Shown in pieces: positions 37,996 to 47,959 of a stretch of DNA of 64,000 bases. Positions within the stretch are counted from its first letter, which is position 1; each line of letters opens with the position of its first letter. Under the pieces are notes generated by a model that saw nothing but the letters and a program-made list of their open reading frames with translations, did no database searches and was not told the origin of the DNA. The DNA comes from Vibrio astriarenae (lineage in GTDB: Bacteria; Pseudomonadota; Gammaproteobacteria; Enterobacterales; Vibrionaceae): positions 682,001-746,000 of the forward strand of contig NZ_CP047475.1 of assembly GCF_010587385.1 (NCBI RefSeq), given 5' to 3'. The position numbers and the translations under genes are program-made.

Positions 37996-38681
37996 ACATT
38001 CATCCTTCAAAACAGCAGCTACTAGACTACTGCGAAGGTGCCTTGAACGACGTGGACGGATTCACGATTGCGCTTCATCTTGAGCAGTGCAGTGAGTGTA
38101 AGCGTTTGGTGTCGGAGCTTGAGCACAGTTGCGCAGATAGCGTATTCAACGCCGAACTCGTAAATGATTCATCACTGAACATCGATGAAGGTTTCCAAAA
38201 TATGCTGGCCACTATTACGGATTTGGAGCCTACAGGGGCATTGGCGTTCGTTGCGCCCATGCGTCACAATGCGACCGTGACTACGCCCAATGGTAAGACG
38301 TTTCAACTTCCACCTCCATTGAGCCGCCACGCAGAACGCATAAGTGATTGGAAAAATTATGGCGGTAAAGTCTACAGTGCATCGATTGAACTAGATACAC
38401 AGGCGCGGGTTAATCTGCTTTACATTAATGAGGATGCGCAAGTGCCTCAACACACTCACAAAGGGGAAGAAACAACGGTCATTCTGCATGGTGGGTTTAG
38501 TGACGAAGATGGTCATTACCACGTGGGGGACTATCTGGTAAGAGATGCTTCTCACAAGCACGCTCCGTTTACTCAGAAAGGCGAAGATTGTTTGTGTTTA
38601 ACAGTGCTGACTGAGCCGATGATATTCACTCAAGGTGTGGCGAGAATATTCAACTTGTTCGGCAAAGGGATGTATCCATAG
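37992..38681 (+). CDS. chrR: ChrR-type zinc anti-sigma factor
   Basis: The 229-residue protein has an N-terminal ZAS anti-sigma domain with zinc ligands H4, H29, C33 and C36 (LHLEQCSEC). A C-terminal cupin has H154, H156, E160 and H190 (PQHTHKGEET). The 2, 4 and 30-residue steps equal those of the R. sphaeroides ChrR metal site as I recall it. The N-terminal domain would bind the adjacent ECF sigma factor; the cupin is needed in Rhodobacter to sense singlet oxygen. It ends at a perfect terminator. Confidence 0.92.
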   Translation: MNIHPSKQQLLDYCEGALNDVDGFTIALHLEQCSECKRLVSELEHSCADSVFNAELVNDSSLNIDEGFQNMLATITDLEPTGALAFVAPMRHNATVTTPNGKTFQLPPPLSRHAERISDWKNYGGKVYSASIELDTQARVNLLYINEDAQVPQHTHKGEETTVILHGGFSDEDGHYHVGDYLVRDASHKHAPFTQKGEDCLCLTVLTEPMIFTQGVARIFNLFGKGMYP

Positions 38682-38710
38682 AGACATCTACCAAGGTGTT
38701 TTAAACAGTG

Positions 38711-38742
38711 AGAGAGGTGATTGATCACCTCTCTTTTTTTTT
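38711..38742 (+). terminator. Terminator of the sigma/ChrR operon
   Basis: AGAGAGGTGAT (38711-38721) and ATCACCTCTCT (38724-38734) form an 11-bp stem followed by a long T run. It closes the four-gene operon, just before the convergent ampG stop. Confidence 0.95.
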
Positions 38743-38749
38743 GTGGCGC

Positions 38750-40108
38750 TTAGTCAGTGTGTTGCTGAGAACGTTGGATAATATCCTTGAAGTAATGGCG
38801 CAGCGAATAGAGCATGATCAGGCTTGGTATAACCATCAGCGCTGTGATGATAAAGAAAATAGACCAATCGTTGAGCCAGTCTGCCAACTCGCCGCTGAAT
38901 GAGGCAAGGGTGGTTCGACCCAAATTACCCAGTGAAGCGAGCAGAGCATATTGCGTTGCAGAGAAGGCCTGTCCCGTTAATACCGTTAAGAAAGAAACAA
39001 AAGCCACCGTTGAAAATGCGGTGGTGAAGTTGTCAACGAAGATCGTTGCTAAGAATAGCGTTTCGCTTGGCCCGACTTTCGCAATCCACGCAAACATCAG
39101 ATTACTCGCAGACATAGCGATGCCACCGATCATTAACCCACGGACAATACCGAAACGTACATTAAACATGCTGCCGACGAGAGTAAACAGCATCGTTGCT
39201 CCCCAACCGATGAGTTTAGAGTAGTAACCTATCTGTTCGTTGGTAAAACCGACTTCCTTGTAGAAGGTGATAGACATGCGCCCCAAGAAGGCTTCACCAA
39301 TCTTAAACAGGAACACAAACAGCAATAACGTGACGGCAACTCTGACACCATTGCGTTTAAAGAAGTCGATAAAGGGTTCTATTAACGTCACACTCAACCA
39401 ACTCACCAGTTTTGACTGGACGACTTGGTTGTGTCTTTGCTCAGCCTCAGCTTGGAGCGCATCACGGTTGGTTATCGGCTCGCCAACAAAGAGTGTGAAC
39501 ATCATAAGGATGACAATGATCACTGCCATGCCATAGTAAACACCATTCCACCCCATTGCGTCAGCATTCATAAAGGCAAGGTATCCAGGTAGCGAGTACC
39601 CCGTCCACCAACCAATCACTGCCATTGCAGAAGCTTGTGGCAGTTTGGAAGACTCTGTTTTAGGAAAGGTATCAATCCGAAACGCATCTATCGCAATATC
39701 TTGCGTCGCTGATGCAATGGCAATGGCCAATGCGAGCATTGAAGTGAACATGAGGTTTTCAGCAGGGTTAACCCCAGCAATGAAAAGCGTTGCCACCAGA
39801 ACAAAGCTTTGACAGAGTAAGATCCAACTGCGCCGTTGCCCTAACCGGCGATGCAATAATGGCAGCTTGACTCGGTCAACCAGAGGGGCCCAAAGAAAGT
39901 TAATCGCATAGACCACAAAAACACTGCCAAAGTAACCAATGGCTGAGCGTGTTAAACCGGCATCAGTTAACCAGCCTGACATGTTTGAGCCGATCAAGAC
40001 CCAAGGAAAACCACTTGAGCAACCTAGCATAAAGACCCACAACAGACGTCGGTCAAGGTAGCTCTTTAGCGTGTCACCCCAAGAAGGTGATGAAGTATTT
40101 AGGGACAT
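38750..40108 (-). CDS. ampG: Muropeptide MFS transporter AmpG
   Basis: This 452-residue permease with about 12-14 membrane helices begins SYLDRRLLWVFMLGCSSGFP and contains WLTDAGLTRSAIGYFGSV and FLWAPLVDRVKLP, characteristic of AmpG. It imports GlcNAc-anhydroMurNAc peptides for cell-wall recycling, handling products of enzymes such as MltA and MltF encoded in this window. It lies downstream of ppiA with a weak hairpin between. Confidence 0.92.
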   Translation of the reverse strand: MSLNTSSPSWGDTLKSYLDRRLLWVFMLGCSSGFPWVLIGSNMSGWLTDAGLTRSAIGYFGSVFVVYAINFLWAPLVDRVKLPLLHRRLGQRRSWILLCQSFVLVATLFIAGVNPAENLMFTSMLALAIAIASATQDIAIDAFRIDTFPKTESSKLPQASAMAVIGWWTGYSLPGYLAFMNADAMGWNGVYYGMAVIIVILMMFTLFVGEPITNRDALQAEAEQRHNQVVQSKLVSWLSVTLIEPFIDFFKRNGVRVAVTLLLFVFLFKIGEAFLGRMSITFYKEVGFTNEQIGYYSKLIGWGATMLFTLVGSMFNVRFGIVRGLMIGGIAMSASNLMFAWIAKVGPSETLFLATIFVDNFTTAFSTVAFVSFLTVLTGQAFSATQYALLASLGNLGRTTLASFSGELADWLNDWSIFFIITALMVIPSLIMLYSLRHYFKDIIQRSQQHTD

Positions 40109-40144
40109 GTTCTTCCTTGAGGTGGATAGGAAAGGGGTTGAATC

Positions 40145-40169
40145 ACACAGGGAGGTAAACTCCCTGTGT
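40145..40169 (-). terminator. Hairpin between the cyclophilin gene and ampG
   Basis: ACACAGGGAG (40145-40154) pairs with CTCCCTGTGT (40160-40169) around a 5-base loop. There is no real T tract on the minus strand, so it may only partly reduce transcription into ampG. Confidence 0.5.
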
Positions 40170-40181
40170 ACTATGCAGAGG

Positions 40182-40727
40182 TTAATCTAGACGTGAAACA
40201 TTCGTAATAACAACGGTTTCTGCTGGTACGTCTTGCATGCGTCCCGAGCGCTTAGTAGGGATTTGACCAATCTTAACGATAGTTTCAAAGCCTTCTGTCA
40301 CTTGACCAAAAACGGCGTAACCATCAGAGCGGCTACTCGCATTTAGAAAATCATTGTTAGCGTAGTTAATAAAGAACTGGCGCGTAGCAGAGTGCGGGTC
40401 GTTAGTACGAGCCATCGCAATCGTTGCTGTGTCGTTCTTCAAGCCATTGCTTGCTTCATTTTTTATAGGAGCATAGGTGGGAATCTGCTGCATCTCTTCA
40501 TTGAAGCCGCCACCTTGAGCCATAAAACCTGGGATCACGCGATGAAAGATAGTGCCTTTGTAGCTACCATCATCCACATAGCGAAGGAAGTTCTCCACAG
40601 TAATCGGAGCTTTTTCTTCATTGAGCTCTAGAACAAAGTTGCCGTGGCTGGTTTCAAACTGCACTTTTGGGCCAGCAAAAACAACACCACTAATCAGTGC
40701 TGAGCATAGAAGTAATAGTTTTTTCAT
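40182..40727 (-). CDS. ppiA: Periplasmic peptidyl-prolyl isomerase (cyclophilin, PpiA-like)
   Basis: This 181-residue cyclophilin has a signal peptide (MKKLLLLCSALISGVVFA). Active-site segments are IFHRVIPGFMAQGGGF and TATIAMARTNDPHSATRQFF. It speeds proline isomerisation in periplasmic proteins. It starts within TAATG shared with the yajG stop, so it belongs to rlmG-yajG-ppiA. Confidence 0.9.
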   Translation of the reverse strand: MKKLLLLCSALISGVVFAGPKVQFETSHGNFVLELNEEKAPITVENFLRYVDDGSYKGTIFHRVIPGFMAQGGGFNEEMQQIPTYAPIKNEASNGLKNDTATIAMARTNDPHSATRQFFINYANNDFLNASSRSDGYAVFGQVTEGFETIVKIGQIPTKRSGRMQDVPAETVVITNVSRLD

Positions 40728-41296
40728 TAGAAGCGATCCTTCATGTAGTTTTGCAGCTCTTTATCTTTAGAAATTTCAACCAGGACAAGGTCAGTGACGT
40801 CGTTGAGTACGGTTTGAACATCTTCTTTCTTAGCGCTGAATGAGCCAGTTTTTTGTGCTGTGCCGGTGTAGGTTTTAACCATTTTTCCAGTTGGAGTTTC
40901 AATGGTCAATACGAGTGTGACATGGGCATTCATTTCATTACTCATCATGGTTTGAGTAACGTTAACTAGTGCTTCTTGAATATCCAGTTCGATGGCGTTG
41001 TCACTGCTTACAGAATTACGGAAGCCTTGTGAAGCAAACTGGTCAGCGATAGCGTTTTCAAGAGTGATGCGCAGGTTTTGGCGCGCGTGAATAGGCTCGA
41101 TGTTTGAGCGCCCGCTATCAAGCAGGGCTACATACTGCGCTGAACGCGAGTCACGACTAGTGAGAGTGTAGCTTTTGCCAGAAACGATATCGCTGTTACT
41201 CAATACAGATTTTGGCATGAAATCTATCTGCTCTTGCTGCGGCGCAGCACATGCCGTAAGGAGTGCGACAGAGGCGGCGAGAATCAGTTTTTTCAT
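40727..41296 (-). CDS. yajG: YajG family lipoprotein
   Basis: This 189-residue lipoprotein (MKKLILAASVALLTAC, Cys16) has the YajG_N fold with IDFMPKSVLSNSDIVSGKSY. Its molecular role is not known. In E. coli it neighbours bolA and ampG, as here. It lies 12 bases after rlmG. Confidence 0.9.
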   Translation of the reverse strand: MKKLILAASVALLTACAAPQQEQIDFMPKSVLSNSDIVSGKSYTLTSRDSRSAQYVALLDSGRSNIEPIHARQNLRITLENAIADQFASQGFRNSVSSDNAIELDIQEALVNVTQTMMSNEMNAHVTLVLTIETPTGKMVKTYTGTAQKTGSFSAKKEDVQTVLNDVTDLVLVEISKDKELQNYMKDRF

Positions 41297-41308
41297 GGTG
41301 AGTTCCTT

Positions 41309-42436
41309 TTACTTTGTAGCTTCTAAAATCACAAATTTATTGTTGCTGGCGACGGTTCTTATTTGCTCTTTGGTGAACAGTCTAGATAACTTGTTATGGT
41401 AGCCGAGGTGGCGATTACCAATGACTAATAGTTTCCCTTCTTTATCAAGAACATGCTTTGCATCACAGAACATCTGCCAAGCAATATGATCCGTCACGGC
41501 TTGTTGCTGATGAAAAGGAGGATTACATACGATGAAGTCAGCACTTGCTGCTTGGAATCCATCTAGACAGTTGTTCGCGACTCCTTGATGCTCAAGCGCA
41601 ATGCTGTTTCGCGTCATGTTTTGCATCGCAGATTCAACAGCCATGAAACTTTCATCAACACAAGTTAATGAAATATTGGGATTTAACTGAGCCAGACGCA
41701 CAGACAATACACCATTTCCGCAGCCTAAATCTATCACTCTTGAGTGCCCGAGATTGTCAGGTAAATGTTTGAGAATAAAGCGCGCACCCAAATCAAGGCT
41801 TTCACCTGAGTAAACATTGGCAAGGTTGCTCAGCTGAATGTCGTACTCATCGACAGACCAATCACAGCTATTTTCAGCAACGCTGGAGAGCGTCTGATCA
41901 ACCGAAGAGAAGACCAAACGGTGTTTTTTCCATGCTAGGGATGTCTTGGTTTCGCCGAGGAAGCGTTCAAATAGCTTGAGAGTAGAGCTATGGATCTCTT
42001 TTGCTTTATTGACCGCGATAACCGGTGTACCGCTGGGCAGTTGCGTTCTCAGCTGACTGAGTTGCCAAGTCAACATGCGATTGCTTTTTGGCAATTGCAT
42101 CAGCACCAAATCTACATCTTTTGGGACCGAATCGGTACTTTTTAACATTGCAGGCAGAGGCTTGTGATTGCGGTCTAAGTTCGCCTGAATTGCGCTAGTG
42201 GCGATAAAAGAATCTGTCATAGTAGAGACATGACATTGATCACTTAAAAAGCATGATAATGCCCCGAAAGAGTCATTTAAAATCAGTACCTTTTTATGTC
42301 TAATGAGCTCGTTTTCGACTAAGTGATTGATCAGATACTCATCACCAGCATCCCACGCTTGTAGCGTTTCATTAGAGCGGGTAGGGTATCGAAGTAGTGT
42401 CAAGGTTTGATCGTGCAGTGAAAGCTCAGTTTTCAT
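41309..42436 (-). CDS. rlmG: 23S rRNA (guanine(1835)-N2)-methyltransferase RlmG
   Basis: This 375-residue enzyme has a degenerate N-terminal MTase-like half (LQAWDAGDEYLINHL, LILNDSFGALSC) and an active C-terminal half with SAM motif VIDLGCGNGVLSVRL and catalytic NPPFHQQQAVTDHIAW. It methylates G1835 of 23S rRNA. I chose ATG 42436; an upstream in-frame ATG at 42454 has no better ribosome site. Confidence 0.93.
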   Translation of the reverse strand: MKTELSLHDQTLTLLRYPTRSNETLQAWDAGDEYLINHLVENELIRHKKVLILNDSFGALSCFLSDQCHVSTMTDSFIATSAIQANLDRNHKPLPAMLKSTDSVPKDVDLVLMQLPKSNRMLTWQLSQLRTQLPSGTPVIAVNKAKEIHSSTLKLFERFLGETKTSLAWKKHRLVFSSVDQTLSSVAENSCDWSVDEYDIQLSNLANVYSGESLDLGARFILKHLPDNLGHSRVIDLGCGNGVLSVRLAQLNPNISLTCVDESFMAVESAMQNMTRNSIALEHQGVANNCLDGFQAASADFIVCNPPFHQQQAVTDHIAWQMFCDAKHVLDKEGKLLVIGNRHLGYHNKLSRLFTKEQIRTVASNNKFVILEATK

Positions 42437-42610
42437 TATTGATAATTTTGCCATTTTTCGTTGTTTCTATTGTCTCAAATGTTGTCAGAGCAAGAAACCA
42501 AAACCTTTTGTACTAAAATTAAAGTTCGCTATTTAGTGGTAAATGGCTCAGTACACAAACAATCAAATATTGAAATACTGTTCACAGTATAGCAGCAGGG
42601 TAGTGTCATT

Positions 42611-42937
42611 ATGATTCAAGAAAAAATTGAAACCAAACTGCATAGCGCGTTCGATCCCAGTCATTTACAGGTGATTGATGAGAGTTACATGCACAGTGTT
42701 CCAGTGGGGTCGGAGAGTCACTTTAAAGTGATAATCGTCACGAAAGAGTTTGAGGGGCAGCGATTGATTGCTCGCCACAGAATGGTGAATCAGGTCCTTT
42801 CTGAAGAGCTTGCGAATGAGATACATGCTCTCGCAATGCACACCTACACCGAAGATGAGTGGCGTAAAGAGCAAGGGTTCGCTCCCGATAGCCCGATGTG
42901 TATGGGAGGCAGTAAAAAGCAGCAAATGAGCGGCTAA
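42611..42937 (+). CDS. bolA: BolA family protein
   Basis: The 108-residue BolA-like protein has [20 protein letters not shown] followed by [12 protein letters not shown], the family core with the conserved histidine implicated in Fe-S cluster binding with monothiol glutaredoxins. E. coli BolA affects cell shape and stress-phase genes. It is divergent from rlmG. Confidence 0.92.
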   Translation: MIQEKIETKLHSAFDPSHLQVIDESYMHSVPVGSESHFKVIIVTKEFEGQRLIARHRMVNQVLSEELANEIHALAMHTYTEDEWRKEQGFAPDSPMCMGGSKKQQMSG

Positions 42938-43342
42938 TGAAAGAGAACGGGTGTCTATTCGAGAAAATAAAATAGACGAATAACCTTATGTGTTTGTGAA
43001 ATGTTAATGAAATTTATTTCAAAATATTAATACACCTTTACCTTTCTTAAACCGCTTCTGGTCATGCTTTGTGCGTTCGCTCAAAAATATGAGTTTTGTT
43101 TGACATAAACACCCTGCTAATTCGAATTTTCTCTGAGTTACAGGGTGTTTGGTCATGGAATTTTTTCAACAATAAATGCTACAATAACCGACCTTGTAGG
43201 TCTCAGTGAATTTATGTAGCGAGACTATTAATAGGATGTTGCGATTCTGGATGCAGGAGCAAGCCAGAACCGGACACTGATGTCGTGTCTTAAATTACGC
43301 AATTAAAAGAATCTTTTTCCCGATAAAGTAGTGCAAGTGCGT
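42938..43342. other. nqr upstream region
   Basis: This 405-base gap has no convincing gene. It contains an A/T-rich left half, a TTGACA hexamer (43100-43105), a 10-bp inverted repeat with a 24-base loop, and a TACAAT -10 candidate (43180-43185). Close to nqrA come small hairpins TTCTGG/CCAGAA (43245-43269) and GACAC/GTGTC (43273-43289). The transcript leader may be structured. Confidence 0.6.
43107..43150. promoter_or_regulatory. Inverted repeat in the nqr promoter region
   Basis: AAACACCCTG (43107-43116) is repeated inverted as CAGGGTGTTT (43141-43150). It begins 2 bases after TTGACA and ends 30 bases before TACAAT. It may be a two-half operator or a terminator-like stem after bolA; no T run follows. 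Confidence 0.45.
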
Positions 43343-44683
43343 ATGATTACAATAAAGAAGGGACTGGATCTTCCGATCGCGGGAGCTCCATCTCAGGTGA
43401 TTAGTGATGGTAAAGCCATCAACAAAGTCGCCTTGCTTGGCGAAGAGTACGTGGGTATGCGTCCAACGATGCATGTCCGCGTAGGCGACGAAGTAAAGAA
43501 AGGCCAAATTCTTTTTGAAGATAAGAAGAATCCAGGCGTGAAATTTACTTCGCCAGCAAGCGGTAAAGTGATCGAGGTTAACCGTGGCGCGAAGCGTGTA
43601 CTTCAATCTGTTGTGATTGAAGTTGCAGGTGAAGAGCAGGTAACGTTCGACAAGTTTGAAGCAGGCCAATTGGCTGGTTTGGATCGTGTAGCGATTGAAA
43701 CTCAGTTGGTTGAATCTGGTCTTTGGACAGCTTTACGTACTCGACCGTTCAGCAAGGTTCCAGCCCTAGGCTCAACAACCCAGGCTATCTTCGTAACAGC
43801 AATGGATACTAATCCTCTTGCTGCCGAGCCTGAATTAATTATCAATGAACAGCCTGAAGCATTTGTTGCTGGTCTTGATATTCTTTCTGCTCTAACAGAT
43901 GGCAAGGTATACGTGTGCAAGAAAGGCACGAGTCTACCTCGCTCAGCTCAGTCTAATGTAGAAGAGCATGTTTTCTCAGGACCGCACCCAGCAGGTCTTG
44001 TGGGCACACACATGCATTTCCTATACCCTGTCAATGTAGCCAACGTGGCGTGGAACATTGGTTACCAAGACGTTATCGCCTTCGGTAAGCTATTCCTAAC
44101 GGGTGAACTCTACACTGACCGCGTTATCTCTGTAGCAGGCCCTGTTGTGAACAATCCTCGTTTAGTTCGTACAACTCTAGGAGCAAGCCTAGAAAATGTC
44201 ACTGATAACGAGTTGATGCCAGGTGAAGTACGCGTGATTTCAGGCTCCGTACTAACAGGTACTCATGCGACAGGTCCTCATGCTTACCTTGGTCGTTATC
44301 ACAACCAAATCTCTGTATTGCGCGAAGGTCGTGATAAGGAGCTATTTGGCTGGGCGATGCCAGGTAAGAACAAGTTCTCTGTAACTCGCTCTTTCCTTGG
44401 TCACCTATTTAAAGGTCAGTTGTTCAACATGACAACAACGACTAACGGTAGTGACCGTGCGATGGTTCCAATTGGCAACTACGAACGCGTAATGCCATTA
44501 GATATGGAACCGACACTGCTGCTTCGCGATCTATGTGCAGGTGATAACGACAGTGCTCAAGCACTGGGTGCACTTGAACTGGATGAAGAAGATCTAGCGT
44601 TGTGTACCTTTGTATGTCCAGGCAAATACGAATACGGTCAACTGCTTCGTGAATGTCTAGACACGATTGAGAAGGAAGGGTAA
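43343..44683 (+). CDS. nqrA: Na+-translocating NADH:quinone reductase subunit A
   Basis: This 446-residue peripheral subunit begins [20 protein letters not shown] and follows V. cholerae NqrA throughout ([37 protein letters not shown]). It contributes to the quinone site of the sodium pump. ATG 43343 matches the family; a GTG four codons upstream is also in frame. First of nqrABCDEF. Confidence 0.97.
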   Translation: MITIKKGLDLPIAGAPSQVISDGKAINKVALLGEEYVGMRPTMHVRVGDEVKKGQILFEDKKNPGVKFTSPASGKVIEVNRGAKRVLQSVVIEVAGEEQVTFDKFEAGQLAGLDRVAIETQLVESGLWTALRTRPFSKVPALGSTTQAIFVTAMDTNPLAAEPELIINEQPEAFVAGLDILSALTDGKVYVCKKGTSLPRSAQSNVEEHVFSGPHPAGLVGTHMHFLYPVNVANVAWNIGYQDVIAFGKLFLTGELYTDRVISVAGPVVNNPRLVRTTLGASLENVTDNELMPGEVRVISGSVLTGTHATGPHAYLGRYHNQISVLREGRDKELFGWAMPGKNKFSVTRSFLGHLFKGQLFNMTTTTNGSDRAMVPIGNYERVMPLDMEPTLLLRDLCAGDNDSAQALGALELDEEDLALCTFVCPGKYEYGQLLRECLDTIEKEG

Positions 44684-44688
44684 TCCTC

Positions 44689-45933
44689 ATGGCTCTTAAG
44701 AAGTTTCTTGAAGACATCGAGCATCATTTTGAACCAGGCGGCAAACACGAAAAATGGTTTGCACTTTATGAAGCGGCGGCAACGCTGTTTTACACACCTG
44801 GTCTTGTCACTAAAAAGAGCTCGCACGTACGTGATAGCGTTGACCTAAAACGCATCATGATCATGGTTTGGTTCGCCGTATTCCCAGCAATGTTCTGGGG
44901 TATGTACAACGCGGGTGGTCAAGCAATCGCTGCTTTGAATCACTTGTACGTTGGCGAACAGCTTAACGAGGTAATTGCAGGCAACTGGCATTACTGGCTA
45001 ACCGAAATGCTGGGCGGGACACTCACCGCTGAGGCCGGTTGGGCGAGTAAGATGCTACTAGGTGCAACCTACTTCCTACCAATCTACGCTACGGTGTTTA
45101 TCGTGGGTGGTTTCTGGGAAGTGTTGTTCTGTATGGTTCGTAAACACGAAGTGAACGAAGGCTTCTTTGTTACCTCTATCTTGTTTGCTCTCATCGTTCC
45201 ACCAACGCTACCTCTATGGCAAGCAGCACTAGGTATCACCTTTGGTGTTGTTGTTGCGAAAGAGATTTTCGGTGGTACAGGCCGTAACTTCCTCAACCCA
45301 GCTCTGGCTGGTCGTGCTTTCCTATTCTTTGCTTACCCAGGTCAAATCTCGGGTGACGTCGTATGGACTGCAGCGGATGGCTTCTCGGGTGCGACAGCAC
45401 TGAGCCAGTGGGCGCAAGGCGGCAACGGTGAGCTGATGAACACAGTGACTGGCGCACCGATCACTTGGATGGATGCGTTCATTGGTAACATCCCTGGTTC
45501 TATTGGTGAAGTATCAACGTTGGCATTGATTATCGGTGCTGCAATGATTGTCTACATGCGTATTGCATCGTGGCGCATTATTGCGGGCGTTATGATCGGT
45601 ATGATTGCGGTATCCACGCTGTTTAACGTGATCGGCTCTGATACTAACCCTATGTTCAGCATGCCATGGCATTGGCACCTAGTTCTAGGTGGTTTCGCAT
45701 TCGGTATGTTCTTTATGGCAACTGACCCAGTGTCGGCCTCATTTACTAACTCAGGTAAATGGTGGTACGGCATCTTGATTGGTGCAATGTGTGTCATGAT
45801 TCGTGTTGTTAACCCAGCGTACCCTGAAGGTATGATGCTGGCGATTCTATTCGCGAACCTGTTTGCACCATTGTTCGACCACGTTGTAATCGAGAAGAAC
45901 ATCAAACGGAGACTAGCGCGCTATGGCAAGTAA
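44689..45933 (+). CDS. nqrB: Na+-NQR subunit B
   Basis: This 414-residue membrane subunit has about ten helices. It carries FMN covalently bound through phosphothreonine at T236 in [10 protein letters not shown], the ApbE target motif, and also binds riboflavin. It forms part of the sodium path. It starts 5 bases after nqrA and overlaps nqrC by 11. Confidence 0.97.
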   Translation: MALKKFLEDIEHHFEPGGKHEKWFALYEAAATLFYTPGLVTKKSSHVRDSVDLKRIMIMVWFAVFPAMFWGMYNAGGQAIAALNHLYVGEQLNEVIAGNWHYWLTEMLGGTLTAEAGWASKMLLGATYFLPIYATVFIVGGFWEVLFCMVRKHEVNEGFFVTSILFALIVPPTLPLWQAALGITFGVVVAKEIFGGTGRNFLNPALAGRAFLFFAYPGQISGDVVWTAADGFSGATALSQWAQGGNGELMNTVTGAPITWMDAFIGNIPGSIGEVSTLALIIGAAMIVYMRIASWRIIAGVMIGMIAVSTLFNVIGSDTNPMFSMPWHWHLVLGGFAFGMFFMATDPVSASFTNSGKWWYGILIGAMCVMIRVVNPAYPEGMMLAILFANLFAPLFDHVVIEKNIKRRLARYGK

Positions 45934-46690
45934 TAACGATAGCATTAAAAAGACGCTGGGCGTTGTTGTTGGACTTAGCTTAGTTTGTTCAATCATCGTA
46001 TCAGCGGCAGCAGTGGGCCTGCGCAGTAAGCAACAAGCAAACGCTGTGCTAGATAAGCAGAGCAAGATTGTTGAAGTTGCAGGCATCTCAGCGGAAGGTT
46101 CAGTTCCTGAACTTTTCGCCGAGTACATCGAACCTCGCTTGGTTAACTTTGATACGGGTGAGTACGTAGAGGGTGATGCACAGGCATATGACCAGCGTAA
46201 AGCGGCAAAAGACCCTGAAACGTCTATTCGTCTAAGCTCAGACCAAGATGATGCTAAAATCCTTCGTCGCGCGAATACTGGTGTTGTTTACCTAGTGAAG
46301 TCAGAAGATGGCTTCTCTAAGGTGATTCTACCTGTCCACGGCAATGGTCTTTGGTCAATGATGTACGCATTTGTTGCAGTTGAAAGTGACGGCAACACAG
46401 TGTCGGGTATTACTTACTACGAGCAGGGCGAAACTCCTGGACTTGGTGGCGAAGTAGAAAACCCAGCATGGCGTGCTCAGTTCGTGGGTAAAAAGCTCTT
46501 TGATGAGAACCACAAACCAGCGATCCAAGTCGTGAAGGGTGGTGCACCTGCTGGCTCTGAACACGGTGTTGATGGCCTATCTGGCGCAACACTAACTGGT
46601 AACGGTGTTCAGGGTACTTTCGACTTCTGGTTAGGTGATCTGGGCTTTGGTCCTTTCCTTACCTCAGTTCGTGATGGAGGCTTGAACTAA
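45923..46690 (+). CDS. nqrC: Na+-NQR subunit C
   Basis: This 255-residue subunit has one N-terminal helix (about residues 12-33) and an exported domain. It carries the second covalent FMN at T223 in [11 protein letters not shown], which is again an ApbE site. It overlaps nqrB and touches nqrD. Confidence 0.97.
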   Translation: MASNNDSIKKTLGVVVGLSLVCSIIVSAAAVGLRSKQQANAVLDKQSKIVEVAGISAEGSVPELFAEYIEPRLVNFDTGEYVEGDAQAYDQRKAAKDPETSIRLSSDQDDAKILRRANTGVVYLVKSEDGFSKVILPVHGNGLWSMMYAFVAVESDGNTVSGITYYEQGETPGLGGEVENPAWRAQFVGKKLFDENHKPAIQVVKGGAPAGSEHGVDGLSGATLTGNGVQGTFDFWLGDLGFGPFLTSVRDGGLN

Positions 46691-47322
46691 TGTCAGCAAC
46701 CAAAGACATGAAACAGAACCTAGTCTCGCCAATCGTGGATAACAACCCGATTGCGCTTCAGGTTCTTGGTGTATGTTCTGCTTTGGCAGTAACGACCAAG
46801 CTTGAAACAGCATTTGTTATGACACTGGCGGTAATCTTCGTTACTGCACTGTCGAACTTCTCTGTTTCACTAATCCGTAACCACATTCCAAACAGTGTAC
46901 GTATCATCGTGCAAATGGCGATCATCGCCTCTTTGGTAATCGTGGTAGACCAGGTGTTGAAAGCCTACCTGTACGATATCTCTAAACAGCTATCTGTATT
47001 CGTTGGCCTCATCATCACTAACTGTATCGTAATGGGCCGAGCTGAGGCGTATGCGATGAAGTCTGCGCCACTGCCTTCTCTTATTGACGGTATTGGCAAC
47101 GGTCTAGGTTACGGTTTTGTACTCATCACAGTCGGCTTCTTCCGTGAACTATTCGGTTCAGGCAAACTATTCGGTATGGAAGTACTGCCACTTGTGAGTA
47201 ATGGTGGTTGGTATCAACCAAACGGTATGATGCTACTCGCACCATCCGCTTTCTTCTTGATCGGTTTCATGATCTGGGCGATTCGTACGTTCAGACCTGA
47301 GCAAGTAGAAGCGAAGGAGTAA
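46690..47322 (+). CDS. nqrD: Na+-NQR subunit D
   Basis: This 210-residue integral membrane subunit has about six helices and is paralogous to NqrE/Rnf[18 protein letters not shown] carries the conserved cysteine thought to help ligate an intramembrane Fe centre with NqrE. Start and nqrC stop overlap by one base. Confidence 0.97.
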   Translation: MSATKDMKQNLVSPIVDNNPIALQVLGVCSALAVTTKLETAFVMTLAVIFVTALSNFSVSLIRNHIPNSVRIIVQMAIIASLVIVVDQVLKAYLYDISKQLSVFVGLIITNCIVMGRAEAYAMKSAPLPSLIDGIGNGLGYGFVLITVGFFRELFGSGKLFGMEVLPLVSNGGWYQPNGMMLLAPSAFFLIGFMIWAIRTFRPEQVEAKE

Positions 47323-47329
47323 GGACGTT

Positions 47330-47926
47330 ATGGAACATTACATTAGCTTATTAGTTAAATCGATTTTCATCGAAAACTTGGCTCTCTCTTTCTTCCTAGG
47401 TATGTGTACATTCCTAGCGGTATCTAAGAAAGTTAAAACGTCATTTGGTCTTGGTGTTGCGGTTGTTGTTGTATTGACGATCGCGGTTCCAGTGAACAAC
47501 CTACTTTACAACTTAGTGCTAAAAGAAAATGCCTTGGTTGCTGGTATTGACCTGAGCTTCTTGAACTTTATCACCTTCATCGGTGTTATTGCGGCTTTGG
47601 TTCAAATCCTGGAGATGGTTTTAGACCGCTTCTTCCCACCACTATACAACGCGCTAGGTATCTTCCTGCCTTTAATCACGGTTAACTGTGCGATCTTCGG
47701 TGGTGTTTCTTTCATGGTTCAACGTGACTACAACTTTGCTGAGTCTGTTGTTTACGGCTTTGGTTCTGGTATCGGTTGGATGCTAGCAATCGTTGCACTA
47801 GCGGGTATCCGTGAGAAGATGAAGTACTCTGATGTACCTCCTGGTCTACGTGGTCTTGGTATTACGTTCATCAGTGTTGGTCTTATGGCGTTAGGCTTTA
47901 TGTCTTTCTCCGGTGTTCAACTGTAA
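47330..47926 (+). CDS. nqrE: Na+-NQR subunit E
   Basis: This 198-residue membrane subunit, inverted-topology partner of NqrD, has conserved cysteines in [15 protein letters not shown] and [16 protein letters not shown]. It is seven bases downstream of nqrD. Confidence 0.97.
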   Translation: MEHYISLLVKSIFIENLALSFFLGMCTFLAVSKKVKTSFGLGVAVVVVLTIAVPVNNLLYNLVLKENALVAGIDLSFLNFITFIGVIAALVQILEMVLDRFFPPLYNALGIFLPLITVNCAIFGGVSFMVQRDYNFAESVVYGFGSGIGWMLAIVALAGIREKMKYSDVPPGLRGLGITFISVGLMALGFMSFSGVQL

Positions 47927-47959
47927 ATCGGGTAAACCGTAGCGATTAAGGAATAATCA

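Noticed and set aside
40145-40169. Strong rho-independent terminator before ampG
   Set aside because: The stem is good but no T tract follows on the minus strand, so it was kept only as a moderate hairpin call.
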